From: Pelobates cultripes | Taxonomy: Eukaryota; Chordata; Amphibia; Anura; Pelobatidae | Assembly (NCBI GenBank): GCA_933207985.1 | Contig: OW240920.1 | Span: 132,869,414-132,933,413 of the forward strand | Reading direction: 5' to 3' | DNA: 64,000 nucleotides | Part shown: piece after piece, positions 47,251-58,690 of the stretch | How positions within the stretch are numbered: the first letter of the stretch is position 1 | Layout of the letters: each line of letters opens with the position of its first letter | The notes under the pieces: model-generated | Seen by the model: only the letters and a program-made list of their open reading frames with translations | Told to the model about the DNA's origin: nothing | The model's database searches: none | Made by a program: the position numbers and the translations under genes

Positions 47251-47590
47251 TTGATCATAGACCTATTGGATCCTCATTCTGTTGTCACACCTATCCTCAA
47301 TGCACTCATACCGTCAGACGAATTCTCCCTGCAGTATGCCACAGTAGACAACGCTATACAGGCGATATTGGAGGCAGGGAAAGCAGCCTGGCTAAGGAAA
47401 ACTGACATTTCCAATGCCTTCAAGCTGCTCCCAATACGCAAGTCACCGTGGAATCTACATGGAGTAAAATGGAAAGACTTGTACTATTTTGCCGTTCGAC
47501 TAACTTTTGGACCAAAAAGCAGCCCAAAGTTATTCTATTTATTCGCTGAGACACTATGTTGGTTGTCCAGTGGTTATCCACTACCTAGAT
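47251..47590 (+). pseudogene. Ngaro reverse transcriptase, N-terminal half
   Basis: IIDLLDPHSVVTPILNALIP, YATVDNAIQAILEAGKAAWL, KTDISNAFKLLPI (first catalytic Asp), YYFAVRLTFGPKSSPKLF. After a one-base frameshift the sequence reads IHYLD, the start of the YLDD catalytic motif, then passes straight into LINE sequence. Confidence 0.85.
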
Positions 47591-50500
47591 AGTTACATAG
47601 TTACATAGCTGAAAAGAGACTTGCGTCCATCAAGTTCAGCCTACCTCACATTTGTTTTTTGCTGTTGATCCAAAAGAAGGCAAAAAAAACCCAGTTTGAA
47701 GCACAATTTTGCAACAAACTAGGAAAAAAATTCCTTCTTGACCCCAGAATGGCAGTCAGATTTATCCTTGGATCAAGTAGTTATTACCCTACATTGAAAG
47801 ATTATATCCTTGAATATTCTGTTCTTGCAAGTATGCATCTAGTAGCCGTTTGAACATCTGTATGGACTCTGATAAAACCACTTCCTCAGGCAGAGAATTC
47901 CACATCCTGATTGTTCTTACAGTAAAAAAACCTTTCCTTTGCCTTAGGCGAAATCTTCTTTCTTCCAGTCTAAACGCATGGCCTCGTGTCCTATGTAAAG
48001 TCCGGTTTGTGAATAGATTTCCACACAATGGTTTGTATTGGCCCGAATATATTTGTATAATGTTATCATATCCCCTCTCAGGCGACGTTTTTCTAAACTA
48101 AATAGGTTTACATTTGTTAACCTTTCTTCATAGCCGATATGTTCCATTCCTTTTATTAATTTTGTAGCCCGCCTCTGCACTTTTTCTAGTGCCATAATAT
48201 CCTTCTTTAGAACAGGTGCCCAAAATTGCACAGCATATTCAATATGGGGTCTTACCAGTGATTTATAAAGAGGCAAAATGATATTCTCGTCCCGAGAATG
48301 AATGCCCTTTTCATGCATGACAATACCTTACTGGCCTTGGCCACTGCTGATTGACATTGCACATTGTTGCATAGTTTGTTGTCTATAACAATTCCCAAGT
48401 CCTTTTCGTGTGTTGTTATCCCTAATTCGCTTCCATTAAGGGTATACGTTGCTTGTGTATTCTTTATGCCGAAGTGCATAACTTTGCATTTTTCAACATT
48501 AAATTTCATCTGCCATTTGAGTGCCCAGTCCCCCAGTCTATCTAAATCCCTCTGCAGCAAAGTAATATCTTGCTCACATTGTATTGTTTTACAAAGTTTG
48601 GTGTCATCTGCAAACACTGAAACATGACTTTCAATGCGTCTTCAAGATCATTTATAAACATGTTAAATAGAAGGGGTCCCAGAACAGACCCCTGAGGGAC
48701 ACCACTTGCCACCTCTGTCCAGCTTGAAAATTTACCATTAATGACAACTCTTTGTACTCTGTTTTTAAGCCAATGTTCTACCCAAGAACAAGCATTTTCA
48801 TCTAGACCGATTTCCTTGAGTTTGAACACTAATCTATTGTGTGGAACTGTATCAAATGCCTTGGCAAAATCCAAATAGATCACATCCACGGCAACACCCT
48901 GATCTATACTTCTACTTACTTCTTCGTAGAACGCAATCAAGTTAGTTTGACATGACCTGTGCTTCATAAAACCATGCTGATTTTTGCTGATAACCATGTT
49001 CTTCTCAAGGAATTCTTGAATATTATCCCTTAATAACCTTTCAAATATTTTACCAGCCACAGAAGTTAAGCTCACAGGTCTATAATTTCCAGGCAAGGAT
49101 TTTGAACCCTTTTTGAATATAGGAACCACATCTGCCTTCCTCCAATCCTCCGGAACACTTCCTGAAAGAAAAGAATCTTGAAAGATTAAAAACAGAGGTT
49201 CACTTATTTCTGCACTTAGTTCCTTAAGTACACGTGGATGGATACCGTCAGGCCCTGGAGCTTTGTTTATATTAACTTTCTTTAGTTGCTGCAGCACCTT
49301 GTCTTGAGTTAACCAATTACAATTATTCTGCAAGTTTTTAGTAGCAATCATTTGCACATCTATTGCCATGGGTTCTTCCTTAATATATACGGAGGAGAAA
49401 TAGTTATTTAAAATTCCTGCCTTTTCCTGGTCTTCATTAATTAACACCCCCGTTTCAGTTTTTAGTGTACCTACACTTTCATTTTGTTTTTTTTTAGAAT
49501 TTATGTACTTAAAAAATGCTTTGGGGTTGGTTTTGCTCTCTTCAGCTATCATTATTTCATTTTGAAGTTTAGCAAGTCTAATTGCCTTTTTGCACGCATT
49601 ATTTGCATCCTTATATCTTTTATAAGATGCATCTGATTTGTCCGATTTAAATGCTTTAAATGCCCTTCTCTTAGTTGTAATCTCTTGTTTTACTTCTCTA
49701 CTAAGCCACATTGGTTTTAATTTGTTTCTTTTATATTTATTTCCCAACGGTACATACTGAGAAATGTACCTTTGTAATATTTGTTGGAAGATGATCCATT
49801 TATCCTCAGTGTTCTTTTCACTAAAGAGTTTATGCCAGTCAATATATTGTAAAGCTTCCCTTAACTTATTGAAATTGGCCTTTTTAAAATTATGTTTTAG
49901 TATTCCCCATGTGCTTTTGTTTTTTTGAGTTTATTTCAAAGGACACTATATTGTGATCACTATTTCCCAAGTGCTCACCTACTTGAATGTTGGTCAAAAG
50001 ATCAACGTTGTTTGTTAAAACCAGGTCCAGACAAGCATCCATTCTAGTTGGTGCTTGTACAAGTTGTGACATGAAGGTGTCATTTAACAAGTTTAAAAAC
50101 CTAATTCCCTTTGCTGAGGCACTAGTCCCTCTGTCCCAATTTATATCCGGGTAATTAAAATCTCCAATAATTAAAGTGTTACCCAGATTTGCAGCTTTCT
50201 CAATTTGCTCAAACAGCTGTTGTTCCTCGTCAATATTAACATTAGGTGGTTTATAACATATCCCAACCAATAGTTGGTTTCCCTTCTTTTCCCCAAGCAG
50301 ATATTTACCCATAAAGCTTCCACATTATCCTCCTCGCATTCCATTTGCTTAACATTTGGCTTTAAATCATGTTTGACATACAAACATACCCCACCACCCT
50401 TCTTGTTTTTCCTATCCTTCCTAAATAATGTGTACCCATTTAAGTTAGCTGCCCAGTCATGTGTCTCATCCCACCATGTTTCAGTTATGCCTATTATATC

Positions 50501-50642
50501 ATATTGTTTAGATGACTTCCTGACAGTAGAAAAACACGAGTCTGTCCCACAAATCATTACAAAAACTGTGGCACTATTTGCAACACTTGGAGTACTGGTT
50601 GCCTTGGTATAAACAGTGGGGCCCGTCACTAGATTGTAATTT
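47589..50642 (-). mobile_element. Rex1/CR1-type LINE, nearly full ORF2
   Basis: Minus strand. Endonuclease: YDIIGITETWWDETHDW, YTLFRKDRKNKKGGGVCLYV, GDFNYPDINWDRG, LGNSDHNIVSFEI (49890-50640). Reverse transcriptase: [96 protein letters not shown] (48650-49747), [12 protein letters not shown] in another frame at 48580-48617, then LEKRRLRGDMITLYKYIR. The 3' end at left is GATCCAAAAGAAGG plus CATAGTTACATAG repeats. A few frameshifts; the FADD motif is intact. Confidence 0.9.
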
Positions 50643-51215
50643 CTCGGCATATGCCTAGACTCGGTCACTATGCAGGCTAGTCTTCCCGCAGACAAGGTTC
50701 AGAGGATCAGGACAGAGAGTGACCTGTTTATCAACAGAGGTACTACCAACCGGAAAAACCTACAGTGTCTACTTGGTTCTCTGAACTTTGCGATGAGAAT
50801 TATTCCACAAGGACTGTCGTTCATATCTAGGCTACTCAGCCTGTTACCCAAATTGCCCAATGACCTCAGCACAGTCACTCTTGACAAACATGCTAGGTCA
50901 GACTTGTCAATGTGGAGACAATTCTTGTCTCAGTGGAATGGTATAAATATGTTCATTCCACCATGGACAGAGTATTCCCCAGTGTTGTGGACTGACGCAG
51001 CAGCCCACTCTGGGTACGCAGCTATTTTTGGTTTAGAAGCGCATGGCCAGTCGAGACAGATTCAATACCTTCGTTTAATACCACTTCCGCCCTGTTTGAA
51101 GTATACCCTATAGTGGCCGCTGCTAAAGTCTGGGGACACCTATGGAAGGGACAAACCATCAAATGCTACACTGACAACACAGCCACATGCGATATTATCA
51201 ACAAAGGCAGATCTT
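50643..51215 (+). pseudogene. Ngaro reverse transcriptase end and RNase H, part 1
   Basis: LGICLDSVTMQASLPADKVQ, then NRKNLQCLLGSLNFAMRIIP (connection), VLWTDAAAHSGYAAIF (RNase H first Asp), FEVYPIVAAAKVWG (Glu, in another frame near 51095) and CYTDNTATCDIINKGRS (second Asp). About 60-70 residues between YLD and LGI, normal in the family, are missing at the LINE junction. Confidence 0.85.
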
Positions 51216-52752
51216 ATCGACGAGGGCATTGTTCTCATACCTCCAACTAACAGCACTCCTCACACACAACCCCACATTTTCGCGATGGCCTTTTTTGAAA
51301 AAGCATTCCTAGCCCCTATCACGCCAAATAAGCTACTAGCCTCCATTTACCGAGTACTGACAGTTCCGACAGTACGCAGCTACGAAAAATTTATGATCGA
51401 CTGGCACAACGACTTACACCAATCATTTGATGTCACAGGCTGGAAAAAAGCAATGTTAGCCCATAAGGGAAAGACAAGCTGTGCTTCACACTTAGAACTG
51501 ATGAGGAAAATCCAGTATCGCTGGTACATGGTACCGGACAGGCTGGCGTGAATTTACCTGAACACTTCTGGACTCTGCTGGAGGTGTTCACAGGAAACGG
51601 GAACGATGTACCACATTTGGTGGACTTGTCCCAAGATCAAGGGATATTGGCGCATGGTGGGTGACGTATTCACAGATGCACTGGGGATGGGTATTACACT
51701 CACACCTGATGTATGCCTCCTATTCATGCCAATGGAAAACATGTCTAAACCAGCCTATACCCTACTCTTCCACATCCTCATGGCTGCAAATTTGCTGATA
51801 GCCAGAGCATGGAAATCCAGAGATCCCGGGTCGTACTGCCCTCCCAGCGCCGATTACCCTCAATCTGGACTACGAATCAATGGCCCATAAGCATGTTAGC
51901 CCAAAAAAGCACATACAGGAAACGGGAAGTATGTGGGACACCTACATTAAAACTCAAACAGACACGGAAAATACCCACACCCCAGGCACATGAGACCAAG
52001 GAGGAGAGGCGGAGGAAGACTCAATAATACGGGACGACACCTGACAAATTAAACTTGATGCAAAACCTCTGGCACAGAGGTTTACCACCGGGGCAAATGG
52101 AGACAGGGCGCTGTGGGAGTAGGAGAAATCCGGGCTGGACTCTGAGCTCTGTAGACTAAGACCCAATGTAGAGCAAGCCTCCTTTGTAAATGGTTAACCA
52201 CCTCTTCCTGCTAAACCCCCCTCCATCCCCCCCGTCTTAGAAGAAAAAGGAGCCAAGTGGTCAGGCGGACTGGGGAGAGGGATGGGGAGGTAACGGATAC
52301 ACCTGAACACCACCTCCAGAAGGATGACACGCAAGCACATGCAAAAAAAAGTCTTAAGGCTACGCTACCATAACCAACAGCCCACCAGACCTGAAGATAG
52401 TTATGCCTGGCGCAGACACTTGTAGGGAACAGAGCAGCATGACTGGGCACAGGGTAGACACGAGAAGAAAAACAAAGCCTGAGACTGAACACTACATAGA
52501 AGCACTCTTTTAGACAGTCAGACAGGCCACCTTGTGCCCAGCCGCTAAGCCCAAAACAATAGACACCCCATAAATTTCTCGTGCAACACAGGCTTGAAAA
52601 TATGCATGTACTAACAAATAATTGTCATGTGTGTATTTATTGAAAATGCAAAGTACCCTATGGGTCAAATTAACCGACCCTCCCCTTTCTCTTTTTTGTA
52701 CCCAACTGCCTTTTCGCTGACTCAATAAAAATTGTCAAATTGGAAAAAAAAA
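51216..52752 (+). mobile_element. 5'-truncated L1-clade LINE with 15-bp target duplication
   Basis: Target duplication ACAAAGGCAGATCTT at 51201-51215 and 52753-52767. ORF2 C-terminal pieces: LELMRKIQYRWYMVPDRLA (51285-51551) and MYHIWWTCPKIKGYW (51606-51890), the cysteine-containing tail typical of L1 ORF2. The 3' end is CTCAATAAAAATTGTCAAAT TGG plus an A-run. Frameshifted, inactive. Confidence 0.92.
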
Positions 52753-52767
52753 ACAAAGGCAGATCTT

Positions 52768-52979
52768 CCACTTTGACCATAATGAGGTTATTCAGGAGAC
52801 TAATATGGTTGGCAGCCACTTCACACTTTCACCTCACCTTCGAGCACATACTAGGCCACCACAACACCGCAGCTGATGCCCTGTCTTGCTCTAACTTTCA
52901 GGTGTTCCGTCAAGAACATCCCACGGCCGAGATAAACCCATACAACCCTCCGCTTTTCCAGCACCTCATCCTGGACTAA
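52768..52979 (+). pseudogene. Ngaro RNase H, part 2
   Basis: Continues the frame cut by the L1: MRLFRRLIWLAATSHFHLTF, HILGHHNTAADALSCS. The N..ADALS motif closes RNase H in DIRS/Ngaro elements. Ends TAA at 52979. Confidence 0.85.
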
Positions 52980-52987
52980 ATGCACTC

Positions 52988-53922
52988 ATGACGCATGGCA
53001 GAATGCTAGCTCAATCAGCACTCTCTGCAAACACCAGGCGTTCATATAACCGAGCCCTTACCATTTTCAACAGGTTCATCACAGAGTACAAACTCAGTAA
53101 CCCATGGTCGTTAGACACCATGGTGGCATTTACTTCTTCTTTTTGCCACCTACATCTAAAACTAACGCATAAAATTATACCTCACAGGTATACAATATCA
53201 CCTCACAAACACATATTCCAGTCACAGCACTTTCATGTCCACTAATCCGAATAGAAATGTTTTAAAAGGCGTCTTATGCCTCAAAGCACAAAAACCCACT
53301 AAATGCCAACCAATAGACACAAACAAGTTTCGGGCATTATCCAATACATTGGATACACTGCCGTTTGAAAACGAAATGAACAATACATTACATTAAAAAT
53401 GGCTATTTATCTAGCCTTCTACGGGTTCTTAAGACCAAACAAATTCACCACTATCCAAACCTCTCATACCACCAACATGCTTACCATGGCAGACCTCAAC
53501 AAAACTGGAGACCACGATGTTTTGACACTACGACACTCCAAAACCAATCAAACGGGACCTCCTGATGAAATACCAATATACCCCACAGGTAACAAATGGT
53601 GCTCCATACAATTATTTGATCTTTATTCATGCATAGATACACAAGATAAGAACGCCCCGCTACTAAATTTACATGGAAACCCACTAACCAAATCCAAATT
53701 CATGGTATACATAAGAACTGTTTTCCAAAAATGGGGAATGACCCATCAGCATTCATCACCAGTCATTCGTTCCGAATAGGTGCGGCTTCTGCAGCATCTA
53801 GTCATAATGTCCCAGCACATATCATTAAAAAATTGGGACGTTGGAAATCATCCGCTTTCAACCTATACATTCCTAAACCAGAGCGAGAAATTAGGAAAGC
53901 CTTTATCGATTTAACTAAGTGA
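52988..53922 (+). pseudogene. Ngaro tyrosine recombinase
   Basis: N-terminal core-binding part ALSANTRRSYNRALTIFNRF (52988-53245); catalytic part YLAFYGFLRPNKF (first Arg), LRHSKTNQTG (Lys), ITSHSFRIGAASAASS (HxxR), KKLGRWKSSAFNLYI (Tyr nucleophile). The last two motifs lie in another frame (53731-53922) after a shift near 53740. All R-K-HxxR-Y residues are visible but not in one frame. In the family this enzyme integrates circular cDNA. Confidence 0.88.
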
Positions 53923-53990
53923 TACGTATGCTCATACTCGTATATGGAATTTTTCTGTTACGTATTTAAAGTAGTTTTCTCATACTTTTG

Positions 53991-54100
53991 CCCTCTTTAT
54001 TTACAGGCCTGCCCGTACATTCGGTTTCGGCACACCACAAACGAATTTAGCTAATATTACAATCCACGCTTACTCGGCTAATTTCCCTGACCACAAATGG
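53991..54100 (+). repeat. Ngaro B1 repeat
   Basis: CCCTCTTTATTTACAGGCCT, CGTACATTCGGTTTCGGCAC, ATCCACGCTTACTCGGCTAA; same as B2 at 54238-54344 with about eight differences. Confidence 0.9.
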
Positions 54101-54237
54101 GAAGGCGGAGCCTGGTGTTGTGGGAGGGGATGATCCGGACTATATAATCTCAGATTTACCTCCGTACCAGGCCGACAATTTGGTCACCCCACCCACCACT
54201 CCACTCTTTCACATCTATACAATACTACCTTGGTGGG
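54101..54237 (+). repeat. Ngaro A2 repeat
   Basis: GAAGGCGGAGCCTGGTGTTG onward, direct copy of A1, abutting B1 and B2 with no spacer. Confidence 0.9.
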
Positions 54238-54344
54238 CCCTCTTTATGTACAGGCCTGCTCGTACATTCGGTTTCGGCACACCACAACTGAATTTAGCTA
54301 ATAATACAATCCACGCTTACTCGGCTAATTTCTCTCACCACAAA
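54238..54344 (+). repeat. Ngaro B2 repeat
   Basis: CCCTCTTTATGTACAGGCCT through TCTCTCACCACAAA, second copy of B. It marks the right end of the element. Confidence 0.9.
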
Positions 54345-54718
54345 AAAATATATATAAATTTTTTTTTAACCTTTTTATTTGATGTTTGGCAAAATAGACT
54401 TGAAAATGCCATCTCATCACTTTGCCCCAGCATATTTTATAGTGTATATGGTGATGGAAACTTACACTTTTAATATTTATGTTGATCTTTCTCACATTCC
54501 TGTCATAGTGTTTATTTACATTTTATTGGAGGTGCTATCCTTTTAAAATTGTCTTTATAGTAAATTCTGTTCCTTTAAAAATTATAAGTAAGCTATAATT
54601 TTCTTTGCAACATTAACATCCAATTATGGTCTTTTCAGGTTTTAAAACATTTTTTAGTTTTAAAGATAATTATGCTACAATTTTGTACTTGAAATCATGT
54701 GATTATATGTATTTTACG
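54345..54718. other. No gene seen
   Basis: AT-rich; nothing recognised. Confidence 0.45.
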
Positions 54719-54900
54719 TTACTATTATGATATATGTAGCGCCAACAAATTCTGTAACGCTGTACAATGGGTGGACTAACAAACATGTAATTGTAACTAG
54801 GCAAGTTTGACACACAGAAACAGAGGGATTGAGGACCCTGCTCAATGAGCTTACATGATAGACCGTGTAGGGCAAAATGACACAAAAGGTAATTATTAAT
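54719..54900 (-). mobile_element. L2-type LINE 3' fragment
   Basis: ATATATGTAGCGCCAACAAA, CTGTACAATGGGTGGACTAA, CAAACATGTAATTGTAACTA and AATGAGCTTACATGATAGAC match 21325-21480 in order and orientation. Confidence 0.85.
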
Positions 54901-55990
54901 TAGTAAGTTATTACTTCTATTTAGCAAAAGAGAATGCAAATTGTGTTTATATTTATGGGACTTTGAGACACTCAGATGTCTGTGGACTCTTCTAATTATG
55001 CAAATAAAGACATTAAGATGCAGCCAATGAGGACTAGGAGAGATCGAGTAGACTTTGCCCATAAATACCCATAACAAAGATGGAACAAACTATGACTCTT
55101 GTCCTGATGAAGCCGCAGGCAAAAAGAGTAGACATGCGTAGTGACGCCATAAGGTGAGCGGAGCCAATTTGAGCCTCGAGAAACAAAACAACCATAACAC
55201 TAGAGACGGGGCTCGGGACTATCGGAAGCACAGCCCGAAAAGACATTACCCGTAGAGACATTGCCCAGAGGTAGCCTTTTTGGATTGGGACCTGGACAAC
55301 TATAGTTGACATCTATAGGTTAAAGCGCTTGTGTGTAGCTATGTTTTAAATCGCATTCGCTCACAACCAATGTCTAGTAAGGGGCTGTGACACCCATCTC
55401 TATGTGCAATATATCCAAAAGTTTTTAATATAATTTCTTTAAAATATGTGCTAAATAAATTGCATATTAATTTATTCTTAATCTTTAATGCATATCATCA
55501 TTATTTATATATACATGATTCATATGTACCAATATTATGCTTTTTTTCTCTTGTTTTACATGCTTATGGAAATCTGAAACCAAGGAATTTGTCTAAGTAT
55601 ATTTTTTAATTTATGCTTATCTTGGTGTGTGTGTTAGGGGTTTGTCCCCTTTGGTGTGGACACTAGAGTGTGTAGCAGCATATAAATATTTGTCTAACTA
55701 TTGAAGTATTTCTCATAAGGATTAAAAATGACTACTTCAGGGGATCTTTTACCTTTTTTTTGGTCTTTTGAATGCAATTTCTTTTAGCGCTTTTTTTTTA
55801 CTTTTGAAATTTATTAGTTTTATATGGAATCCCACTGTTTGGGAGTGATAGAGCAACCAAAGTGACTCCCATTGTTTGGTGGTTTGGACTCTGAAAAGGG
55901 TATATGGTGTCATATTGTTGTATAGCACATGGAGATTGGTTTACAGTGTTTAGGCAGCACACCCCTTATACACATTTGTTCCCACTCTGT
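54901..55990. other. No gene seen
   Basis: AT-rich; a CCTGATGAAGCCGCAGGCAA segment near 55102 resembles retroelement 3' ends but is not assignable. Confidence 0.4.
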
Positions 55991-55999
55991 GGTCTCAGT

Positions 56000-58690
56000 T
56001 TGTATGTTTGGTTTCGGTAGATTTATTAAGTGATTGCTTCATAGGAGTGACCCAAGTTGGATATAGGAATACGCCGAGGTGGGAGGGAGTTCATATTTGT
56101 TGGTTAAAGATCCCAAATCTGGAAGAGAATCCTGCTGGAATAGATGGTAGAAATGGGTTATCCCGCATCCGTGCCACGGTGTTGCCTTAAAGTTGGGAAT
56201 GCATAAAGTCAACATCGGAGTTGCCAATGACAAAAGATTAGAGCTGATTACTATGTGCCCATATTTCTCCTAGATTCATAAGAAGAATAAAATTATGTAC
56301 GATGAGGGACAAGGTAGCTTGGGATGGTCTTGTTTAGGTAACCACATTAGGTCGGTTAGATCATAGGGGTGGATAGTTGCTTTTTCCAGGAAAACCCATT
56401 GTGGTTGGGGAATTGGTAAAAATGTTGGAAAGGCTGTAGCTAGAATGTTTGCATGGTGATAGTTATACATTGGGTACAGTTGAGGCCTCCCTGTCTGGTG
56501 GGTGCTTATTATTTTACGTGACACTTAAGGCTTGCCCCCCACCTAGATATATCGGGAATGTCCTGAATTGATATTGTAAACTGGAGAGTATAGACATCTT
56601 AAACGCGATCACTTGTTTCATCCATGTGAGGAATAGAGGGGTCAATTTTTGAAGTAATTGTTGACATGATCTCCCTACTGCTATATCATTTGCTGGGCTT
56701 AGGTCTGCAGGGTTCTTAGTAATGGTCAACTCCGGATATTTAATGTTATATTTTCTCCAATCAAAATCATAGGTAGAGTTCAACATTTGCAATGTTTGGT
56801 TTGAAATACCTATGGGCATAGCCTGTGTTTTGCTGGTATTTAAGGAGTAATAAGACACTAGCCCATAAGACTTAATAAACTGACTGAGCGCTGGTAGGGA
56901 TTCTGGAGGGTTAGTGATGTACATAAATAATCCACAAATGCAGTCATTTTCATTCATTTATCCAATATCTTTACCCCATGTATATGTTGGTGTGCCTTGA
57001 TGAGTTGCAGGAGTGGTTCTAAAGCTTATATGTATAGTAGTGAGGATATTTGAAACCTGAAAATGGAGACGATCGAAATCCTGCCTATGAAGTATAGCAT
57101 GAAAATTTGTTTTATGACAGAGCCTGACGCAGGAGGGTCCAACCGAGGTGGTTGAACGCCTTTTCAGCGGCAAGAGCCAGTAACAGACCACATCGGTCAG
57201 GCCTCCTCATGATGGTTTCCTCCTGTTATCAAGGCCCTGTCTACTCTAGACAAATCCCGTCTGGTCATTGTGTATTAGATGGGGGAGTAACTGGCCGATC
57301 CTGTTGGCCAGTATCTTCGCATATATCTTTGTGTCTGTGTTTAACAATATGGGGCAAATGTTTTTGCATAGGTCAGGGGATTTGTGTGCCTTGAGCAGTG
57401 TTACTATAGTAGTTAAAAGCATTTCAGGAGGCAACAAGCCTGAGGTCATAGTTGCATTGTATACTGCAAGTAGGTGAGGGGTTATTAGGTCCATACATAT
57501 TTTATTAAAAAGATTAGAGAATCCACCTGCCCCTGGTGCTTTACCTGATGGTAACTGTCATATAAAGGCCTTCATATCTGAGTCATAGGTCTCATTAAGA
57601 TGTCTATATGGTTTATGGTTAACTTAGGGAGGTGTGCAGAGTTTATGCAAGGAAAGGACTCAATGTCCCTTTTGTCTGAGCTGTGTAGTTCTTTGTCAGA
57701 GAACAAGTTGTATAATTTGGAGTAGAAACTGGCGAACTCCTGACTAATATCATATGGGCCTATAAACCTTTTGCAAACTCATTGAATAACTGAATGCTAA
57801 AAGTAAGCATGCAATGCCAAACATGAATAAGGTTAATCTACGAATGAGTCCATTCTGGTGTCAGCCTTGAAACTTTTGGACAGTCTTGTCTCTGTGGTTT
57901 CGGTATCGGGATACTCCAGTCCTGCAGTTTGCAGGTCCTATCTTCTATTGATCTGATGGGTGAGACTGTGGAATTGAACAATGAGCTTGGCCAGATACCC
58001 CCATCTGTACTGGACATCTTGAGCCTGTAGTGACTTAACAGGATACAAGGTGGCCACCACAAGATCTACAAAGATGTTCAGATTTTTGTGGGGGTCTGGT
58101 AGGTCGCCATTCCTGCATACCTTGTTGATGTGTTCTTTAGCATGGTAGAAGTGGACACGGGGTGATGACATAGCAGACTGCTGATGGTGGCAGGTGAGTA
58201 GGTCTCCGCAGGCGGTAAGCTTTGTCTACCAGCAATTGATCAGGATGGATTTCTGGTCTAATAGCCTGAACTTGCAGGAGAGGTCATGAAGGAATAATCT
58301 CAGGATAAGGGGCATACCTGAGTCTATACCAAGCTCCTTGCTTAGTATAGACTCAGGTATGGCCCTTGTCCTGAGATTATTCCTTCATGACCTCTCCTCC
58401 AAGTCTGCCAGCTTCATTGCCTGGGAGTATAGAATCTTGTCATGCTACTGGATCTTATCTGCCACTGAGTTGTGGGGCGTTGTGTACTCATCCATTTTCC
58501 TGCTTAATTTAGGCAGTCATGTGCCCTATTTCTTGCAGCTCGGTGACCAGCAATTGTATCTGGCTATTGATGAAGGATTGGAGGGACACAGAATTCTGCC
58601 ATCATTGCCCACATAGTCGTGTCCATGAGAGGTCAGTCCTGCCTGGAAAGCGGGAAGGCGCCATCTTGCCTTAAGCACCAAGGCTCAAGT
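56000..58690 (-). mobile_element. Decayed L1-clade LINE with internal deletion
   Basis: Minus strand, ORF1 tail at right, ORF2 at left. ORF1: VHFYHAKEHINK, NGDLPDPHKNLNIFVDL, QDVQYRWG (57838-58171). ORF2: TSGLLPPEMLLTTIVTLLKA, PILLNTDTKIYAKILANRIG, LLPHLIHNDQTGFV (57246-57494); NPPESLPALSQFIKSYGLVS, YYSLNTSKTQAMPIGI (56514-56957); PTFLPIPQPQWVF (56276); HGCGITHFYHLFQQDSL (56039). The catalytic FADD reads FVDY at about 56935. The endonuclease is missing. Confidence 0.85.
58277..58397. repeat. 53-bp inverted duplication within L1
   Basis: Arms 58277-58329 and 58345-58397, GGAGAGGTCATGAAGGAATA to ACCTGAGTCTATAC and complement, two mismatches, 15-nt spacer. Confidence 0.92.

Larger units (their letters stand above)
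45391..54344 (+). mobile_element. Ngaro-like tyrosine-recombinase retrotransposon with split direct repeats
   Basis: Repeat order A1 (45391-about 45480), coding region, B1 (53991-54100), A2 (54101-54237), B2 (54238-54344): the split direct repeat layout known for Ngaro-group elements. Pol pieces in order: reverse transcriptase (47251-47590), RNase H (50643-51215, resumed 52768-52979), tyrosine recombinase (52980-53922). Interrupted by a Rex1-type LINE on the minus strand (about 47589-50642) and an L1 fragment (51216-52752). No gag was recognised in 45700-47250. Frameshifts are present in the reverse transcriptase and recombinase, so it is not functional. Confidence 0.87.
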
